In this document: positions 17,320-25,721 of the stretch, in pieces
Layout: each line of letters begins with the position of its first letter
Numbering within the stretch: the first letter of the stretch is position 1
NCBI RefSeq assembly: GCF_001661595.2
Contig: NZ_LYPF02000001.1
Coordinates: 62,001 to 126,000 of the forward strand
Length of the DNA stretch: 64,000 bases
Reading direction: 5' to 3'
Origin: Crocinitomix algicola
Lineage (GTDB): Bacteria; Bacteroidota; Bacteroidia; Flavobacteriales_D; Crocinitomicaceae
Translations under genes and position numbers: made by a program
The notes under the pieces: generated by a model
The model's database searches: none
What the model saw: the letters and a program-made list of their open reading frames with translations, nothing else
Told to the model about the DNA's origin: nothing

Positions 17320-18474
17320 ATGATGACAGACTATTTAGAAGACATATTACCTCGTTTGGTTAAACTTCGAAAAGAATTACATGCGAATCCTGAGTTAGCA
17401 TTGGAAGAATTTAAAACAGCTGCTAAGATTGTTGATTATGCAAAACAACACACAAATTCAAAGATTCATCAATTGACAGAAACAGGAATTCTTTTAGAAT
17501 TTAATTCAGGAATAAATGGTCCGTCCGTTTTAATTCGTGCGGATATCGATGCATTGCCAATTGAAGAGATAAACACCTTTGCACATCGTTCAATTATTGA
17601 TGGGAAATCACATAAATGTGGACATGACGGGCATACCGTTATATTATTAGGTCTAGCAGAATTATTATCATACACTGAAATTAAAAAAGGGAAAGTATTG
17701 TTGTTATTTCAACCAGCTGAAGAAAATGGTAAAGGAGCTGAAGCAATTCTAAATTCAAGCTATTTTGATGGATTGGATATTGACTATGTCTTTGCTCTTC
17801 ATAACTTACCTGGTTTCAAAAAACATCAGATAGTGAACAAATCACATGCTTTTAATGCCAATGTCAAAAGTATGATAATTCGATTAAATGGTAAAACAGC
17901 TCATGCCGCCGAACCAGAAATGGGTGTCAATCCTGCAAGAATTATATCGAAAATAATCGATTATGCATCAGATATTACAATAAATCAACCCGAACGTGAT
18001 GATTTTTTTCTAATCACACCTGTTCACATAAATATGGGTGAAAAAGCTTATGGCGTCTCTGCCGGGTTTGGAGAAGTACATTTGACAATTAGGAGTTGGA
18101 GTTTGGAATTATTCAATGAAAAGGTCAAATCCTTAGAAAATTTCATCAAACTTAATGCAAAGGAAGAGGGCATTGACACAGAAATAAGTTGGACACAAGT
18201 TTTTTATGCAAACATGAATAACGATGATGCAATCCGAATTATTGAAACAGCAGCAAAAAAGAATGAATTGGAACTACAAAAAATGCAACATGGTTTTAAA
18301 TGGGGCGAAGATTTTGGATTATTTACTCAAAAATACAAAGGAGCAATGTTTGGTTTGGGTGCCGGAGAGAATTGTTCAGCTTTACATAATCCAGACTACG
18401 ATTTTCCGGATGAAATAATACCGACGGGTATCAAACAATTTTATCAAATTATAAAAAATATTTTAAACAACTAA
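17320..18474 (+). CDS. M20-family amidohydrolase (N-acyl amino acid hydrolase-like)
   Basis: The 384-residue protein matches M20 family amidohydrolases in length and motifs. These include RKELHANPELALEE at about 18-31, the metal-binding CGHDGHT near residue 97, the QPAEENGKGA motif with the catalytic/metal Glu, a dimerisation domain in the middle (NGKTAHAAEPEMGVNPA), and a late HNPDYDFPDE segment with a metal His. The enzymes remove acyl groups from amino acids or cleave dipeptides, and use two divalent metals. Either ATG at 17320 or 17323 may be used. It overlaps the alanine racemase gene by 1 base (TAATG). A deacylase between an acetyltransferase and two racemases suggests handling of N-acyl or D-amino acids, but the substrate is not shown by sequence. 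Confidence 0.92.
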   Translation: MMTDYLEDILPRLVKLRKELHANPELALEEFKTAAKIVDYAKQHTNSKIHQLTETGILLEFNSGINGPSVLIRADIDALPIEEINTFAHRSIIDGKSHKCGHDGHTVILLGLAELLSYTEIKKGKVLLLFQPAEENGKGAEAILNSSYFDGLDIDYVFALHNLPGFKKHQIVNKSHAFNANVKSMIIRLNGKTAHAAEPEMGVNPARIISKIIDYASDITINQPERDDFFLITPVHINMGEKAYGVSAGFGEVHLTIRSWSLELFNEKVKSLENFIKLNAKEEGIDTEISWTQVFYANMNNDDAIRIIETAAKKNELELQKMQHGFKWGEDFGLFTQKYKGAMFGLGAGENCSALHNPDYDFPDEIIPTGIKQFYQIIKNILNN

Positions 18475-19622
18475 TGGAACACACTTCTTATATTGAATTA
18501 TCCAAAAAAGCTTTAAAAAATAATATTGAATTCATTAAGAAAGAGTTAGGACAAACAAAATTATCCGCAGTAATTAAAGGCAATGCATACGGGCATGGGT
18601 ACAAAGAGTATGCACCTTTATTATATGATTTTGGAGTGCGCCATTTGAGTGTTTTTAGTGCAGATGAAGCTTTTGACGTCCTAAATGTATTGCCAGATAA
18701 CATTACACTTTTAATTTTAGGCTATATTGATGATGTGCAATTGGAGTGGGTAATTCAACAAGGCATTGAATTTTATGTTTTTGACATCGAACGGTTAGAT
18801 AAGGCGATTCAAATGGCAAAAAAGTTAAATAAAAAAGCCAAAATACATATAGAACTGGAGACAGGAATGAATCGAACTGGGTTTGATTCGAGAGAACTGA
18901 CTACGATTATTTCGAAAATTGAATCCGAATTATTATTTATTGAATTGAAAGGGGTATGTTCTCACCTTGCTGGAGCAGAAAGTATTGCGAATTATAAAAG
19001 AATTTCCGACCAAATAACAAATTTTAAAAAATTCATACCGTTGGTTGATTCAATTAAAAATTCTGCTACTGATTTTCATTTGGCTTGTTCTGCGGCAAGT
19101 ATACAATATCCTGAAACGAAGCTTGATTTGGCGCGAATCGGAATCTTGCAATATGGGTTTTTCCCAAGTAATGAAGTTTTAGTACAGTATCTAGCAAAGA
19201 AAAATTCAACCGTTAATCCATTACAAAGGGTTATCTCCTGGAAAACAAAAGTGATGGATTTGAAAACTGTAAAAAGAGGGGAGTTTATCGGATATGGAAC
19301 ATCTTACTTTACTAATCGAAACACGGTGATTGCGCTGATTCCTGTCGGTTATTCGCATGGTTTTAGTCGATCATTAAGTAATCAAGGTAAGGTTTTAATA
19401 AGAGGAAAAAGGTTCGATGTTATTGGCATTGTAAACATGAATATGATGGCGGTGGATGTTACTGAGAATAGCGCGATAGAAAAGGGTGATGAAGTCGTAC
19501 TAATCGGCCAGCAAGGATCTCAGGAGATATCGGTATCTTCCTTCAGCGATTTTAGTGATCAGGTAAATTACGAGTTATTAACTCGCTTACCATCAAAAAT
19601 AACCCGATTAATAAAGGAGTAA
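18474..19622 (+). CDS. alr: Alanine racemase
   Basis: The 382-residue pyridoxal-phosphate enzyme interconverts L- and D-alanine for peptidoglycan. The PLP lysine is K35 in AVIKGNAYGHG, which is the family signature. The partner catalytic Tyr lies in IGYGTSYFTN, and the C-terminal domain contains VGYSHGFSR and MNMMAVDVT. The length is normal. It overlaps the genes on both sides by 1 base through TAATG. In many Bacteroidota alr stands alone or is fused to MurF, so its place in an acyl-amino-acid operon is of interest. It may be the housekeeping enzyme or a paralogue with other substrates; the sequence alone does not decide this. Confidence 0.95.
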   Translation: MEHTSYIELSKKALKNNIEFIKKELGQTKLSAVIKGNAYGHGYKEYAPLLYDFGVRHLSVFSADEAFDVLNVLPDNITLLILGYIDDVQLEWVIQQGIEFYVFDIERLDKAIQMAKKLNKKAKIHIELETGMNRTGFDSRELTTIISKIESELLFIELKGVCSHLAGAESIANYKRISDQITNFKKFIPLVDSIKNSATDFHLACSAASIQYPETKLDLARIGILQYGFFPSNEVLVQYLAKKNSTVNPLQRVISWKTKVMDLKTVKRGEFIGYGTSYFTNRNTVIALIPVGYSHGFSRSLSNQGKVLIRGKRFDVIGIVNMNMMAVDVTENSAIEKGDEVVLIGQQGSQEISVSSFSDFSDQVNYELLTRLPSKITRLIKE

Positions 19623-20719
19623 TGGCAGAATTAATAATACATACGAATAAGATTAGAAATAATATTACGTTTTTGAACGAATATTTTAAAGATAGGAATA
19701 TAGTCTGGAGCCTTGTAACGAAGGTTTTCTCTGGAGATAAAGAATTCTTAAAACGAATTTTAACCAAAGAGACAATTCAAGGAATTTATTCCGTAGGTGA
19801 TTCAAGATTAACCAGTTTAAAAAACCTAAAGTATGTTAATCCAGAATTGAGGACAATCTACATAAAGCCTCCCGCAAGGATATACGCCGAAGAAGTTGTT
19901 AAATATGCTGATATTTCATTGAATACCACTTTTTCAACCATTGAAGCATTAAATGAAGCCGCGAAAGCACAAGATAAGATACATCAGATCATTATCATGA
20001 TTGAATTAGGTGAATTAAGAGAAGGGGTTAAAAGAGATGATATAATGGGGTTTTATGAAAAAGTATTTGAATTTTCCAATATTGAAGTTGTTGGAATAGG
20101 ATCTAACTTAGGGTGTATGTATGGTATTGAACCGACATATGATAAACTCCTTCAATTATCACTTTATAAAGAGCTAATTTCTGAAAAATTTAATAAAAAG
20201 CTCCAACTGGTTTCTGGAGGAACGTCCATCACACTTCCTTTAATTGAACAGGCAGAAATTCCAAAAGATATTAATCATTTTAGGATAGGTGAGTCTGCTT
20301 TTTTCGGGGTTAGTCCGCTTGATAATAAACCATTTAAAGAACTTGCTACAGATACATTCGAATTCAACGCAAATATTATCGAATTAGAAGAGAAAAAAAT
20401 TGTACCAGAAGGTCGAATTAGTGAAGCAAATATTGGTCATACAGCTGAATATGACGAAAAGAATCGAAAAGAATCATCGTTCAAGGCAATTCTGGATTTT
20501 GGAATGTTGGATGTTGATGAAAAAGATATCACTGCAGTTGATCAAAATATTCAATTTGTTGGGATTACATCAGATATGCTAGTCGTTGATTTAGGGAGCA
20601 ATAAAGATAAAGAAGGCAATAAGTTGTACAATGTAGGTGATAAAGTTCATTTTATCCCGAATTATATGGCAGTAGCACGACTTTTAAATTCAAAATTTAT
20701 CGATCGCATTTTTAAATAG
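19622..20719 (+). CDS. Alanine/ornithine racemase-family PLP enzyme (Orr/YhfX-like)
   Basis: The 365-residue protein belongs to the group of fold-type III PLP enzymes that includes clostridial ornithine racemase. It has the N-terminal PLP segment with Lys34 in LVTKVFSGDKE, a barrel strand IIMIELGELREGV, a GIGSNLGCMYG segment and the phosphate-binding SGGTSITLPL, then a HFRIGESAFFG segment. The C-terminal part is a beta domain containing FKAILDFGMLDV. It shares little with the neighbouring alanine racemase beyond the fold. It likely racemises or otherwise acts on a different amino acid, possibly ornithine. It ends the four-gene operon. Exact substrate: unknown. Confidence 0.87.
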   Translation: MAELIIHTNKIRNNITFLNEYFKDRNIVWSLVTKVFSGDKEFLKRILTKETIQGIYSVGDSRLTSLKNLKYVNPELRTIYIKPPARIYAEEVVKYADISLNTTFSTIEALNEAAKAQDKIHQIIIMIELGELREGVKRDDIMGFYEKVFEFSNIEVVGIGSNLGCMYGIEPTYDKLLQLSLYKELISEKFNKKLQLVSGGTSITLPLIEQAEIPKDINHFRIGESAFFGVSPLDNKPFKELATDTFEFNANIIELEEKKIVPEGRISEANIGHTAEYDEKNRKESSFKAILDFGMLDVDEKDITAVDQNIQFVGITSDMLVVDLGSNKDKEGNKLYNVGDKVHFIPNYMAVARLLNSKFIDRIFK

Positions 20720-20768
20720 CTATATCTCATTAATTGTTTATTTTTACCTAGGTTCTTAAGTTTTTATT

Positions 20769-21281
20769 ATGAAATATTTCCTTTATTTATTTCTATTCGG
20801 ATTTGTATTAAGCTCATGCAAGCAAGAACAAGAGTATAGTTCCATTGATCCTATAAACTGGGAAAAGCGAATGCTAAATAGTTTTACGCCAGACTCAACT
20901 TTTGAGAATGGTGAGACTTATTTGTCCGTTTATTCTGAGATTTATAGTTTATCAGAGCATCGAACTCATGATTTAACAGCAACGATTAGTCTTAGAAATA
21001 TCAGTCCTGCCGATTCAGTTTATATTCATTCCGCTATATATTATGATACGCACGGAAACAAAATAAGATCATATTTCGAGAATCCAATTTATCTTTTGCC
21101 TTTTGAAACTGTTGAAATTGTTATTGATGAAGCTGATGAAACAGGAGGAACTGGAGGTAACTTTCATTTTCAATGGTCGAAAAAATTAAATGTACCAGCA
21201 CCGTTATTTGAGGCGGTTATGATTTCGACTTCTGGACAACAAGGAGTGTCATTCGTTACAGTTGGAAAGAAAATAAATTAA
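20769..21281 (+). CDS. DUF3124-family lipoprotein
   Basis: The 170-residue product starts with a lipoprotein signal (lipobox LSSC, Cys17). The rest matches my recollection of DUF3124 proteins: TYLSVYSEIY, DLTATISLRN, IYYDTHGNKIRSYF and a late DETGGTGGNFHFQW. This should be a small beta sandwich exposed on the periplasmic side or the surface. DUF3124 has no known function. The next gene, a haem-type DUF3365 lipoprotein, starts 1 base after the stop, so the two are probably expressed together. The near-consensus element TAAGTTTT lies just upstream of the ATG. Confidence 0.82.
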   Translation: MKYFLYLFLFGFVLSSCKQEQEYSSIDPINWEKRMLNSFTPDSTFENGETYLSVYSEIYSLSEHRTHDLTATISLRNISPADSVYIHSAIYYDTHGNKIRSYFENPIYLLPFETVEIVIDEADETGGTGGNFHFQWSKKLNVPAPLFEAVMISTSGQQGVSFVTVGKKIN

Positions 21282-21282
21282 T

Positions 21283-21873
21283 ATGAAGTTCAATATTGGA
21301 TTAGTAATTGTTTTTTTAACTCTTTCTTGCAGTGATACGAATCACGACGAGAACATGGATAAATCGAAAATAGACGAGAATACTATAATTCGAATTCAAA
21401 AAGGGAAAGAACTAGCTATGAAAGCTGGGAATGAACTAATGGCTAATTTGACGTTGGCAATAGCTGAAAAAGGGACTGTTAATGCGCTTGAATTTTGTGC
21501 GACAAAAGCCATAGATCTAACAGATAGCATATCAAATGAGTTAGGCGCCTATTTACGGAGAGTTTCGGATAAAAATAGAAACCTGAATAACGCTGCGAAT
21601 GCTCAAGAGTTAAGTTATATTTTAAAGGCCAAAAAAACCTTAAATAGTGGGGGAGACGTAAAACCTCAATTGACACAGGTTGGAACTAAATCCATTGGTT
21701 ATTATCCCATAATCACCAATTCCTTATGCATGCAATGTCACGGTGATCCAAGCACAGAAATAGAAGAAGAAACACTCAGGAGAATTGACAGCCTTTATCG
21801 GGATGATAAAGCAAGAGGTTATGATGTAAACGAGTTAAGAGGAATTTGGGTGGTTGAAATGAGTCACGAATAA
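21283..21873 (+). CDS. DUF3365 (Tll0287-like) lipoprotein with CxxCH haem-attachment motif
   Basis: The 196-residue product has a lipoprotein signal with Cys16 in LTLSC. The mature protein fits DUF3365, whose structural representative Tll0287 is a c-type haem protein with a PAS-like fold. The haem-binding motif CMQCH is at 149-153, followed by GDPSTEI. A helical N-terminal part (about 30-110) has FCATKAIDL and LRRVSDKNRN, both familiar from this family. It is thus probably a membrane-anchored haem sensor or small electron carrier in the periplasm. It is 1 base from the DUF3124 gene and 3 bases from the DUF4180 gene. Cytochrome c maturation genes are not in this window. Confidence 0.87.
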   Translation: MKFNIGLVIVFLTLSCSDTNHDENMDKSKIDENTIIRIQKGKELAMKAGNELMANLTLAIAEKGTVNALEFCATKAIDLTDSISNELGAYLRRVSDKNRNLNNAANAQELSYILKAKKTLNSGGDVKPQLTQVGTKSIGYYPIITNSLCMQCHGDPSTEIEEETLRRIDSLYRDDKARGYDVNELRGIWVVEMSHE

Positions 21874-21876
21874 CGT

Positions 21877-22236
21877 ATGAAAATAATTACACATCAAATA
21901 AATAAGATCAAATTTGCTGAGATTGAAGATCAATCAACTATTATAAATTCGATTGAGGCAGCAAAAGATCTACTTGGAGAAGTTTATTATCAGGGATATG
22001 ATGGAATTATACTTCACCAAAAAAATATTGATCCAGCTTTCTTTGATTTGAAAAATAAAATGGCCGGTCATATTCTACAAAAATTTTCTACTTATCGAAT
22101 AATTTTTATTGTTTTAGGTGATTTTAAAGAATTTACAAGTAATAGTTTGAATGATTTCATATGGGAAAGCAACAAGGGAAAAATGGTAAACTTTTTGGCA
22201 GATATTAAAGCCGTACAAAATAGATATTCCAACTAA
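21877..22236 (+). CDS. DUF4180-family protein
   Basis: The 119-residue cytoplasmic protein matches DUF4180 in length and in the segments AAKDLLGEVYYQGYDGIILHQKN (first part), DPAFFDLKNKMAGHILQKF, YRIIFIVLGDF and SLNDFIWESNKG. The family has alpha/beta character and no known function; in other bacteria such proteins sometimes sit next to transcription regulators. It has no signal peptide, unlike its two upstream neighbours, yet starts only 3 bases after the DUF3365 gene. The methyltransferase gene begins 13 bases after it. A functional connection between exported haem lipoprotein and this cytoplasmic protein is not established. Confidence 0.85.
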   Translation: MKIITHQINKIKFAEIEDQSTIINSIEAAKDLLGEVYYQGYDGIILHQKNIDPAFFDLKNKMAGHILQKFSTYRIIFIVLGDFKEFTSNSLNDFIWESNKGKMVNFLADIKAVQNRYSN

Positions 22237-22249
22237 AAGCACGATAAAT

Positions 22250-22831
22250 ATGAGTAAAAATTACTGGAATAATCGGTGGAAAAATCGAGAAACAGGATGG
22301 GATATTGGGGCTGTATCTGCCCCCCTGAAAGCGTATTTTGATCAAATCGAAGATAAATCATTAAGAATTTTAATACCTGGATGCGGAAGTGCATACGAGG
22401 CAGAGTATTTAATGGAAAATGGGTTTTCTAATACACATATAGTCGAAATTTCTCCAGAAGCAGTAAAGGTTTTCAAAAACCGCTATCCTAGCTTTCCAAA
22501 ACATCAAATTTTTGAAAAAGATTTTTTTGAACTAAATGAAAAGTTTGATTTGATTGTCGAACAAACCTTTTTTTGTGCTATTCCACCTTCAATGAGAACT
22601 TTATACGTTGAAAAAATGCATGATTTACTGAATGAAAATGGCAAACTTATTGGTCTTTTGTTTGACTTCCCTCTCGATCAAGGTCCTCCCTATGGGGGGA
22701 GTAAGAAAGAGTATACAACTTTATTTGAACCTTATTTTGAGCTTGAAAAATTGGAACAGGCCTATAATTCAATTCCACCAAGAGCCGGGCGTGAATTTTT
22801 TATAAACTTCAGGAAAAAAGGAAACGTTTAG
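22250..22831 (+). CDS. TPMT-family SAM-dependent methyltransferase
   Basis: The 193-residue cytoplasmic enzyme matches bacterial thiopurine S-methyltransferase-like proteins. It starts with YWNNRWKNRETGWDIG, has the SAM-binding loop ILIPGCGSAYEAEYL, the acidic strand end IVEISPEAV, a motif EQTFFCAIPP and a C-terminal GPPYGGSKKEY. Relatives methylate sulfur, selenium or tellurium compounds and some act on halides or thiols; the substrate here is unknown. The gene's 3' end overlaps that of the convergent gapdh gene by 4 bases (TTAG). It seems to be the last gene of the operon starting at 20769. Confidence 0.9.
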   Translation: MSKNYWNNRWKNRETGWDIGAVSAPLKAYFDQIEDKSLRILIPGCGSAYEAEYLMENGFSNTHIVEISPEAVKVFKNRYPSFPKHQIFEKDFFELNEKFDLIVEQTFFCAIPPSMRTLYVEKMHDLLNENGKLIGLLFDFPLDQGPPYGGSKKEYTTLFEPYFELEKLEQAYNSIPPRAGREFFINFRKKGNV

Positions 22832-23829
22832 TTCGGCTTTCCTAGTTTGATAATCAAATCCACCAATCTGTTTGAATATCCAGCTTCGTTATCGTACCAT
22901 GAAACAATTTTAACCATTCTTCCAACAACTGAGGTCAACAACGAATCAAATGTTGCAGAATAAGGACTGCCAAGAATGTCAACTGAAACAATTGGGTCTT
23001 CAGTGTAATCCAAAATTCCTAATAGTTCATTTTCGGCAGCTGCTTTGAACGCATTATTGATGTCTTTGGGAGCAATTTCACGATCCATTATAAAGGTCAT
23101 ATCTGTTAACGAACCATCCGGCACCGGTACACGAATTCCACATCCTCCCATATGTCCTTCCAACTCTGGGAAAATTTTGGTAATTGCTTTGGCTGCTCCC
23201 GTTGTGGTAGGAACAATTGATTCGGCCGCAGCCCTTGCTCTTCTTAAGTCTTTATGAGGAGCATCATGCAACCGTTGGTCCGAGGTGTAAGAATGAACTG
23301 TTGTTATATAGCAGCTTTCGATTTTACCTAGCGTTTTCATCACATGAACAAGTGGTGCTGCAGAATTAGTCGTACAGGAGGCATTCGAAATTATTTTCTC
23401 ATCACCGTTGATGATTTCATCGTTGACACCTAAAACGACAGATTTAATATTGTTTGACTGCGGAGGAGCACTTAAAATTACTTTTTTAGCACCTGCATTG
23501 ACGTGCTTTATTGCAGCATCTTCTGTTCTAAAAACTCCTGTTGATTCAATGACATAATCAATGGATAAATCATCCCAAGGTAAATCTCCTGGATTTTTAA
23601 TACTCAACATTTTGATTTTGTTGTCATTAATATATAAATGCGCCTTGTCAGATTTTACAGTGCCAGCAAAACGACCGTGTACCGAATCGTATTTAAAAAG
23701 ATGACCCAAAGTAGATGTGTCTGACAAATCATTTATCGCAACTATTTCTATTTCAGGATGATTGATTGCAATACGCGTGAAGTATCTACCAATTCGTCCA
23801 AATCCATTAATTGCAACTCTAATTTTCAT
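22828..23829 (-). CDS. gap: Type I glyceraldehyde-3-phosphate dehydrogenase
   Basis: The 333-residue glycolytic enzyme oxidises glyceraldehyde 3-phosphate to 1,3-bisphosphoglycerate. The Rossmann start INGFGRIGR is at 8-16, and Asp34 followed by LSD suggests NAD preference. The catalytic Cys152 lies in NASCTTN, with partner His179 in TTVHSYT. The length is normal. Bacteroidota often have two GAPDH genes, one glycolytic and one used in gluconeogenesis; the sequence alone does not tell which this is. It appears to be a single-gene unit, separated from the upstream secreted-protein operon by a terminator at 23897-23930. It converges with the methyltransferase gene at a 4-base overlap. Confidence 0.97.
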   Translation of the reverse strand: MKIRVAINGFGRIGRYFTRIAINHPEIEIVAINDLSDTSTLGHLFKYDSVHGRFAGTVKSDKAHLYINDNKIKMLSIKNPGDLPWDDLSIDYVIESTGVFRTEDAAIKHVNAGAKKVILSAPPQSNNIKSVVLGVNDEIINGDEKIISNASCTTNSAAPLVHVMKTLGKIESCYITTVHSYTSDQRLHDAPHKDLRRARAAAESIVPTTTGAAKAITKIFPELEGHMGGCGIRVPVPDGSLTDMTFIMDREIAPKDINNAFKAAAENELLGILDYTEDPIVSVDILGSPYSATFDSLLTSVVGRMVKIVSWYDNEAGYSNRLVDLIIKLGKPN

Positions 23830-23896
23830 GACTCTAATTTTATGGTTTGAAGTTAATCATAATCGTTCATAATGGTTCGAATTAATGACTTTAAAT

Positions 23897-23930
23897 AAAG
23901 AAAAAAGAGCAACAGGAAAGTTGCTCTTTT
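23897..23930 (-). terminator. Intrinsic terminator of the coiled-coil protein/lipoprotein operon
   Basis: A perfect 11-bp stem (23903-23913 with 23920-23930) encloses a 6-base loop. On the minus strand it runs into a T-rich tract at 23897-23902. It lies 24 bases after the stop at 23954 and before gap. Confidence 0.8.
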
Positions 23931-23953
23931 CTAAACTCACTTTGAGTAATTGA

Positions 23954-24610
23954 TTATTCTGCAATTAAGTTTCCTAAATTTGAGATATTCTCTTTTTGAG
24001 CTGTAATTTTAGTTTTTATTGCGTCAACTTTAGCTTGAGCGGCATCAATTTTAGCAAAACGTTCATTTGCCTCTTCTAGAGTGATATCTTTTTTATCTAA
24101 AGCGGCTTGAACACGCTCACGAGCAGCAGCTATTTTATCAGCGGTACCTTGAACAGAGGATTCAATTTCAGCGACCTTTTTATCAGCGGTTTCTTTTTTC
24201 TCTTTGGCCTTAATTTCAGCCTGTTCTGCGCGTTCAGCAGTAACTTCGCCAGCATTTTCTACTGTTTGATTAACCTGTTTATCGGCATTTTCTTCAGTTT
24301 TTCCGAGTTCTTCTTTTACTGATTCTACCGTTTCGTCAAGACCTTCTTCGAGCGCGTTGTTTACTTGACTTTCAATACCTTCAACTTCCTTATTTAACTG
24401 ACTTTTCGTTTTTTCAATCTCAGTTTCTGAAGTTTGCTTAATTTCTTCTTGAGCTGCTTTTACTTGATCAGCACCTTCTTTTTCAACTTTTTTAATCTCT
24501 TGTTTACTATCCGATTCTACACCTTTTATTTTATTTCTTAGTGTACCATCTTGAGCATATAATCCTACAGCTAAAAATGCAGCAAATACAGTTAAAATTA
24601 TCTTCTTCAT
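23954..24610 (-). CDS. Secreted, highly charged coiled-coil protein
   Basis: From the ATG at 24610 the product is 218 residues. The start gives a clean signal peptide (MKKIILTVFAAFLAVGLYAQ), while the in-frame start at 24622 would overlap the preceding gene. Nearly all of the mature protein is Glu, Lys, Ala and Gln in helical heptads (about 25-215), with no Cys and almost no aromatic residues, so it should be an extended coiled coil in the periplasm. No enzymatic domain is visible. Its ATG is separated by a single base from the stop of the lipoprotein gene upstream. The two may form a periplasmic structural pair. Composition-driven similarity to many coiled coils prevents a firm family call. 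Confidence 0.8.
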   Translation of the reverse strand: MKKIILTVFAAFLAVGLYAQDGTLRNKIKGVESDSKQEIKKVEKEGADQVKAAQEEIKQTSETEIEKTKSQLNKEVEGIESQVNNALEEGLDETVESVKEELGKTEENADKQVNQTVENAGEVTAERAEQAEIKAKEKKETADKKVAEIESSVQGTADKIAAARERVQAALDKKDITLEEANERFAKIDAAQAKVDAIKTKITAQKENISNLGNLIAE

Positions 24611-24611
24611 C

Positions 24612-24827
24612 TTATATACCATTTAAAAGTGAATCAACTTCATTGTTTAACGCGTTTACATTCTCCTCCAGATCTTTTAAACCTTCGTCTACTTTCTTTG
24701 TGGCATTTTCTAATTCTATCACTTCCTCCACATTGATCTGTTCTTCCAATTCTTCGTTGGCAGTTTCACTTCCTCCGCAGGCAGTGAAAGTAAAAGCTAT
24801 TACAGCTCCGAATATTAATTTTTTCAT
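24612..24827 (-). CDS. Small acidic lipoprotein
   Basis: The 71-residue product has a lipoprotein signal with a lipobox ending in Cys17 (FTFTAC, then GGSE). The mature part of some 54 residues is very acidic and predicted helical, with LEENVNALNNEVDSLL giving a short heptad pattern. It may interact with the coiled-coil protein encoded 1 base downstream. I do not recognise a family; small lipoproteins of this form are common in Bacteroidota. The element TACATTCG lies 17 bases upstream (24845-24852). Confidence 0.8.
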   Translation of the reverse strand: MKKLIFGAVIAFTFTACGGSETANEELEEQINVEEVIELENATKKVDEGLKDLEENVNALNNEVDSLLNGI

Positions 24828-24844
24828 TGTTTAAATTTTTTGAC

Positions 24845-24852
24845 CGAATGTA
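24845..24852 (-). promoter_or_regulatory. Variant -7 promoter element (TACATTCG)
   Basis: On the minus strand TACATTCG differs from TAnnTTTG in one base and ends 17 bases before the ATG at 24827, matching the spacing of the full-consensus elements in this window. Confidence 0.35.
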
Positions 24853-24917
24853 TGAAAAAAAAGTTCTAATACATGTATTTTTCGACTGTTGGAATGAATT
24901 CTCAGTTGAATTGTAGC

Positions 24918-25721
24918 TTATTTGAAGTCAATACGGTTTGGGTTCGCATAAACGGTTGTCTTAGAGTTTCTTGAAAAGCCTAAAATGGTTATTCCGAACT
25001 CTTTTGCAAAATCGATAGCGAGCGAAGAAGGAGCTGATACCGCCATTATAATAGGAATTTTAGCTCTAAAAGCTTTAGAAACAATTTCATAGGATACACG
25101 GCCGCTGAACATGAGAATTTTAGCATCAGTAATTAGTTGTTGTATTATGAGTTGTCCAACGACTTTGTCCAAGGCATTATGACGCCCAATATCTTCATGA
25201 ATAGCTAATAAATTTTGCTGATATGAAAACGCTGCTACACCGTGACAACCACCAGTTGCTTTAAACAACTGTTGATTTTCTACAAATATTTCTTGCATTT
25301 TACGGAGGGTTTTTATGCTCACTTTTTTGGTGTTACTTGGAAAGTTACCAGTTGGAACATGGAGATCTTCAAGGGATTGTTTACCGCAAATTCCACAAGA
25401 GGAAACCGATAATAAACTTCTTGTGCTTATATAGCCATTTCCAAGCTGATCTGGGTTAACTTCCAAATTAATTCGATTGATTAAATTTCGTTCATCACGT
25501 TGGACCTGATAATTTGGAATGTAATCTGCTGGAAGAACATTTTCGGCATATAAGAGACCAATACTTAATTCGAGTTCATTACCTGGTGTTTGCATAACCA
25601 CGGTAAAAGGTTTATCGTTAATATTGATTTCTAAAGGTTGCTCTATAGTTAAAGAGTCGGTAACTTTTGTCACCGACTCTTTTATAAATTTATAACCTTC
25701 GTATTTCGCTAAGCCATCCAT
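24918..25721 (-). CDS. fdhD: FdhD, sulfurtransferase for formate dehydrogenase maturation
   Basis: The 267-residue cytoplasmic protein has the family's two-Cys motif CGIC at 109-112, inside SVSSCGICGKQS, and the later GGCHGVAAF and EDIGRHNALDKVVGQ segments. FdhD receives sulfur from IscS and gives it to the molybdenum bis-guanine dinucleotide cofactor of formate dehydrogenase, which is needed for activity. The ATG overlaps the stop of formate-tetrahydrofolate ligase by 1 base (TAATG), so translation is coupled. No formate dehydrogenase gene is in the window. The pairing with fhs suggests a shared role in formate metabolism: one enzyme takes formate into folate carbon, the other helps oxidise it. 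Confidence 0.95.
   Translation of the reverse strand: MDGLAKYEGYKFIKESVTKVTDSLTIEQPLEININDKPFTVVMQTPGNELELSIGLLYAENVLPADYIPNYQVQRDERNLINRINLEVNPDQLGNGYISTRSLLSVSSCGICGKQSLEDLHVPTGNFPSNTKKVSIKTLRKMQEIFVENQQLFKATGGCHGVAAFSYQQNLLAIHEDIGRHNALDKVVGQLIIQQLITDAKILMFSGRVSYEIVSKAFRAKIPIIMAVSAPSSLAIDFAKEFGITILGFSRNSKTTVYANPNRIDFK

Noticed and set aside
24611-24622. Upstream start for the secreted coiled-coil protein
   Set aside because: It would overlap the lipoprotein gene and disturb a clear signal peptide that starts at 24610.
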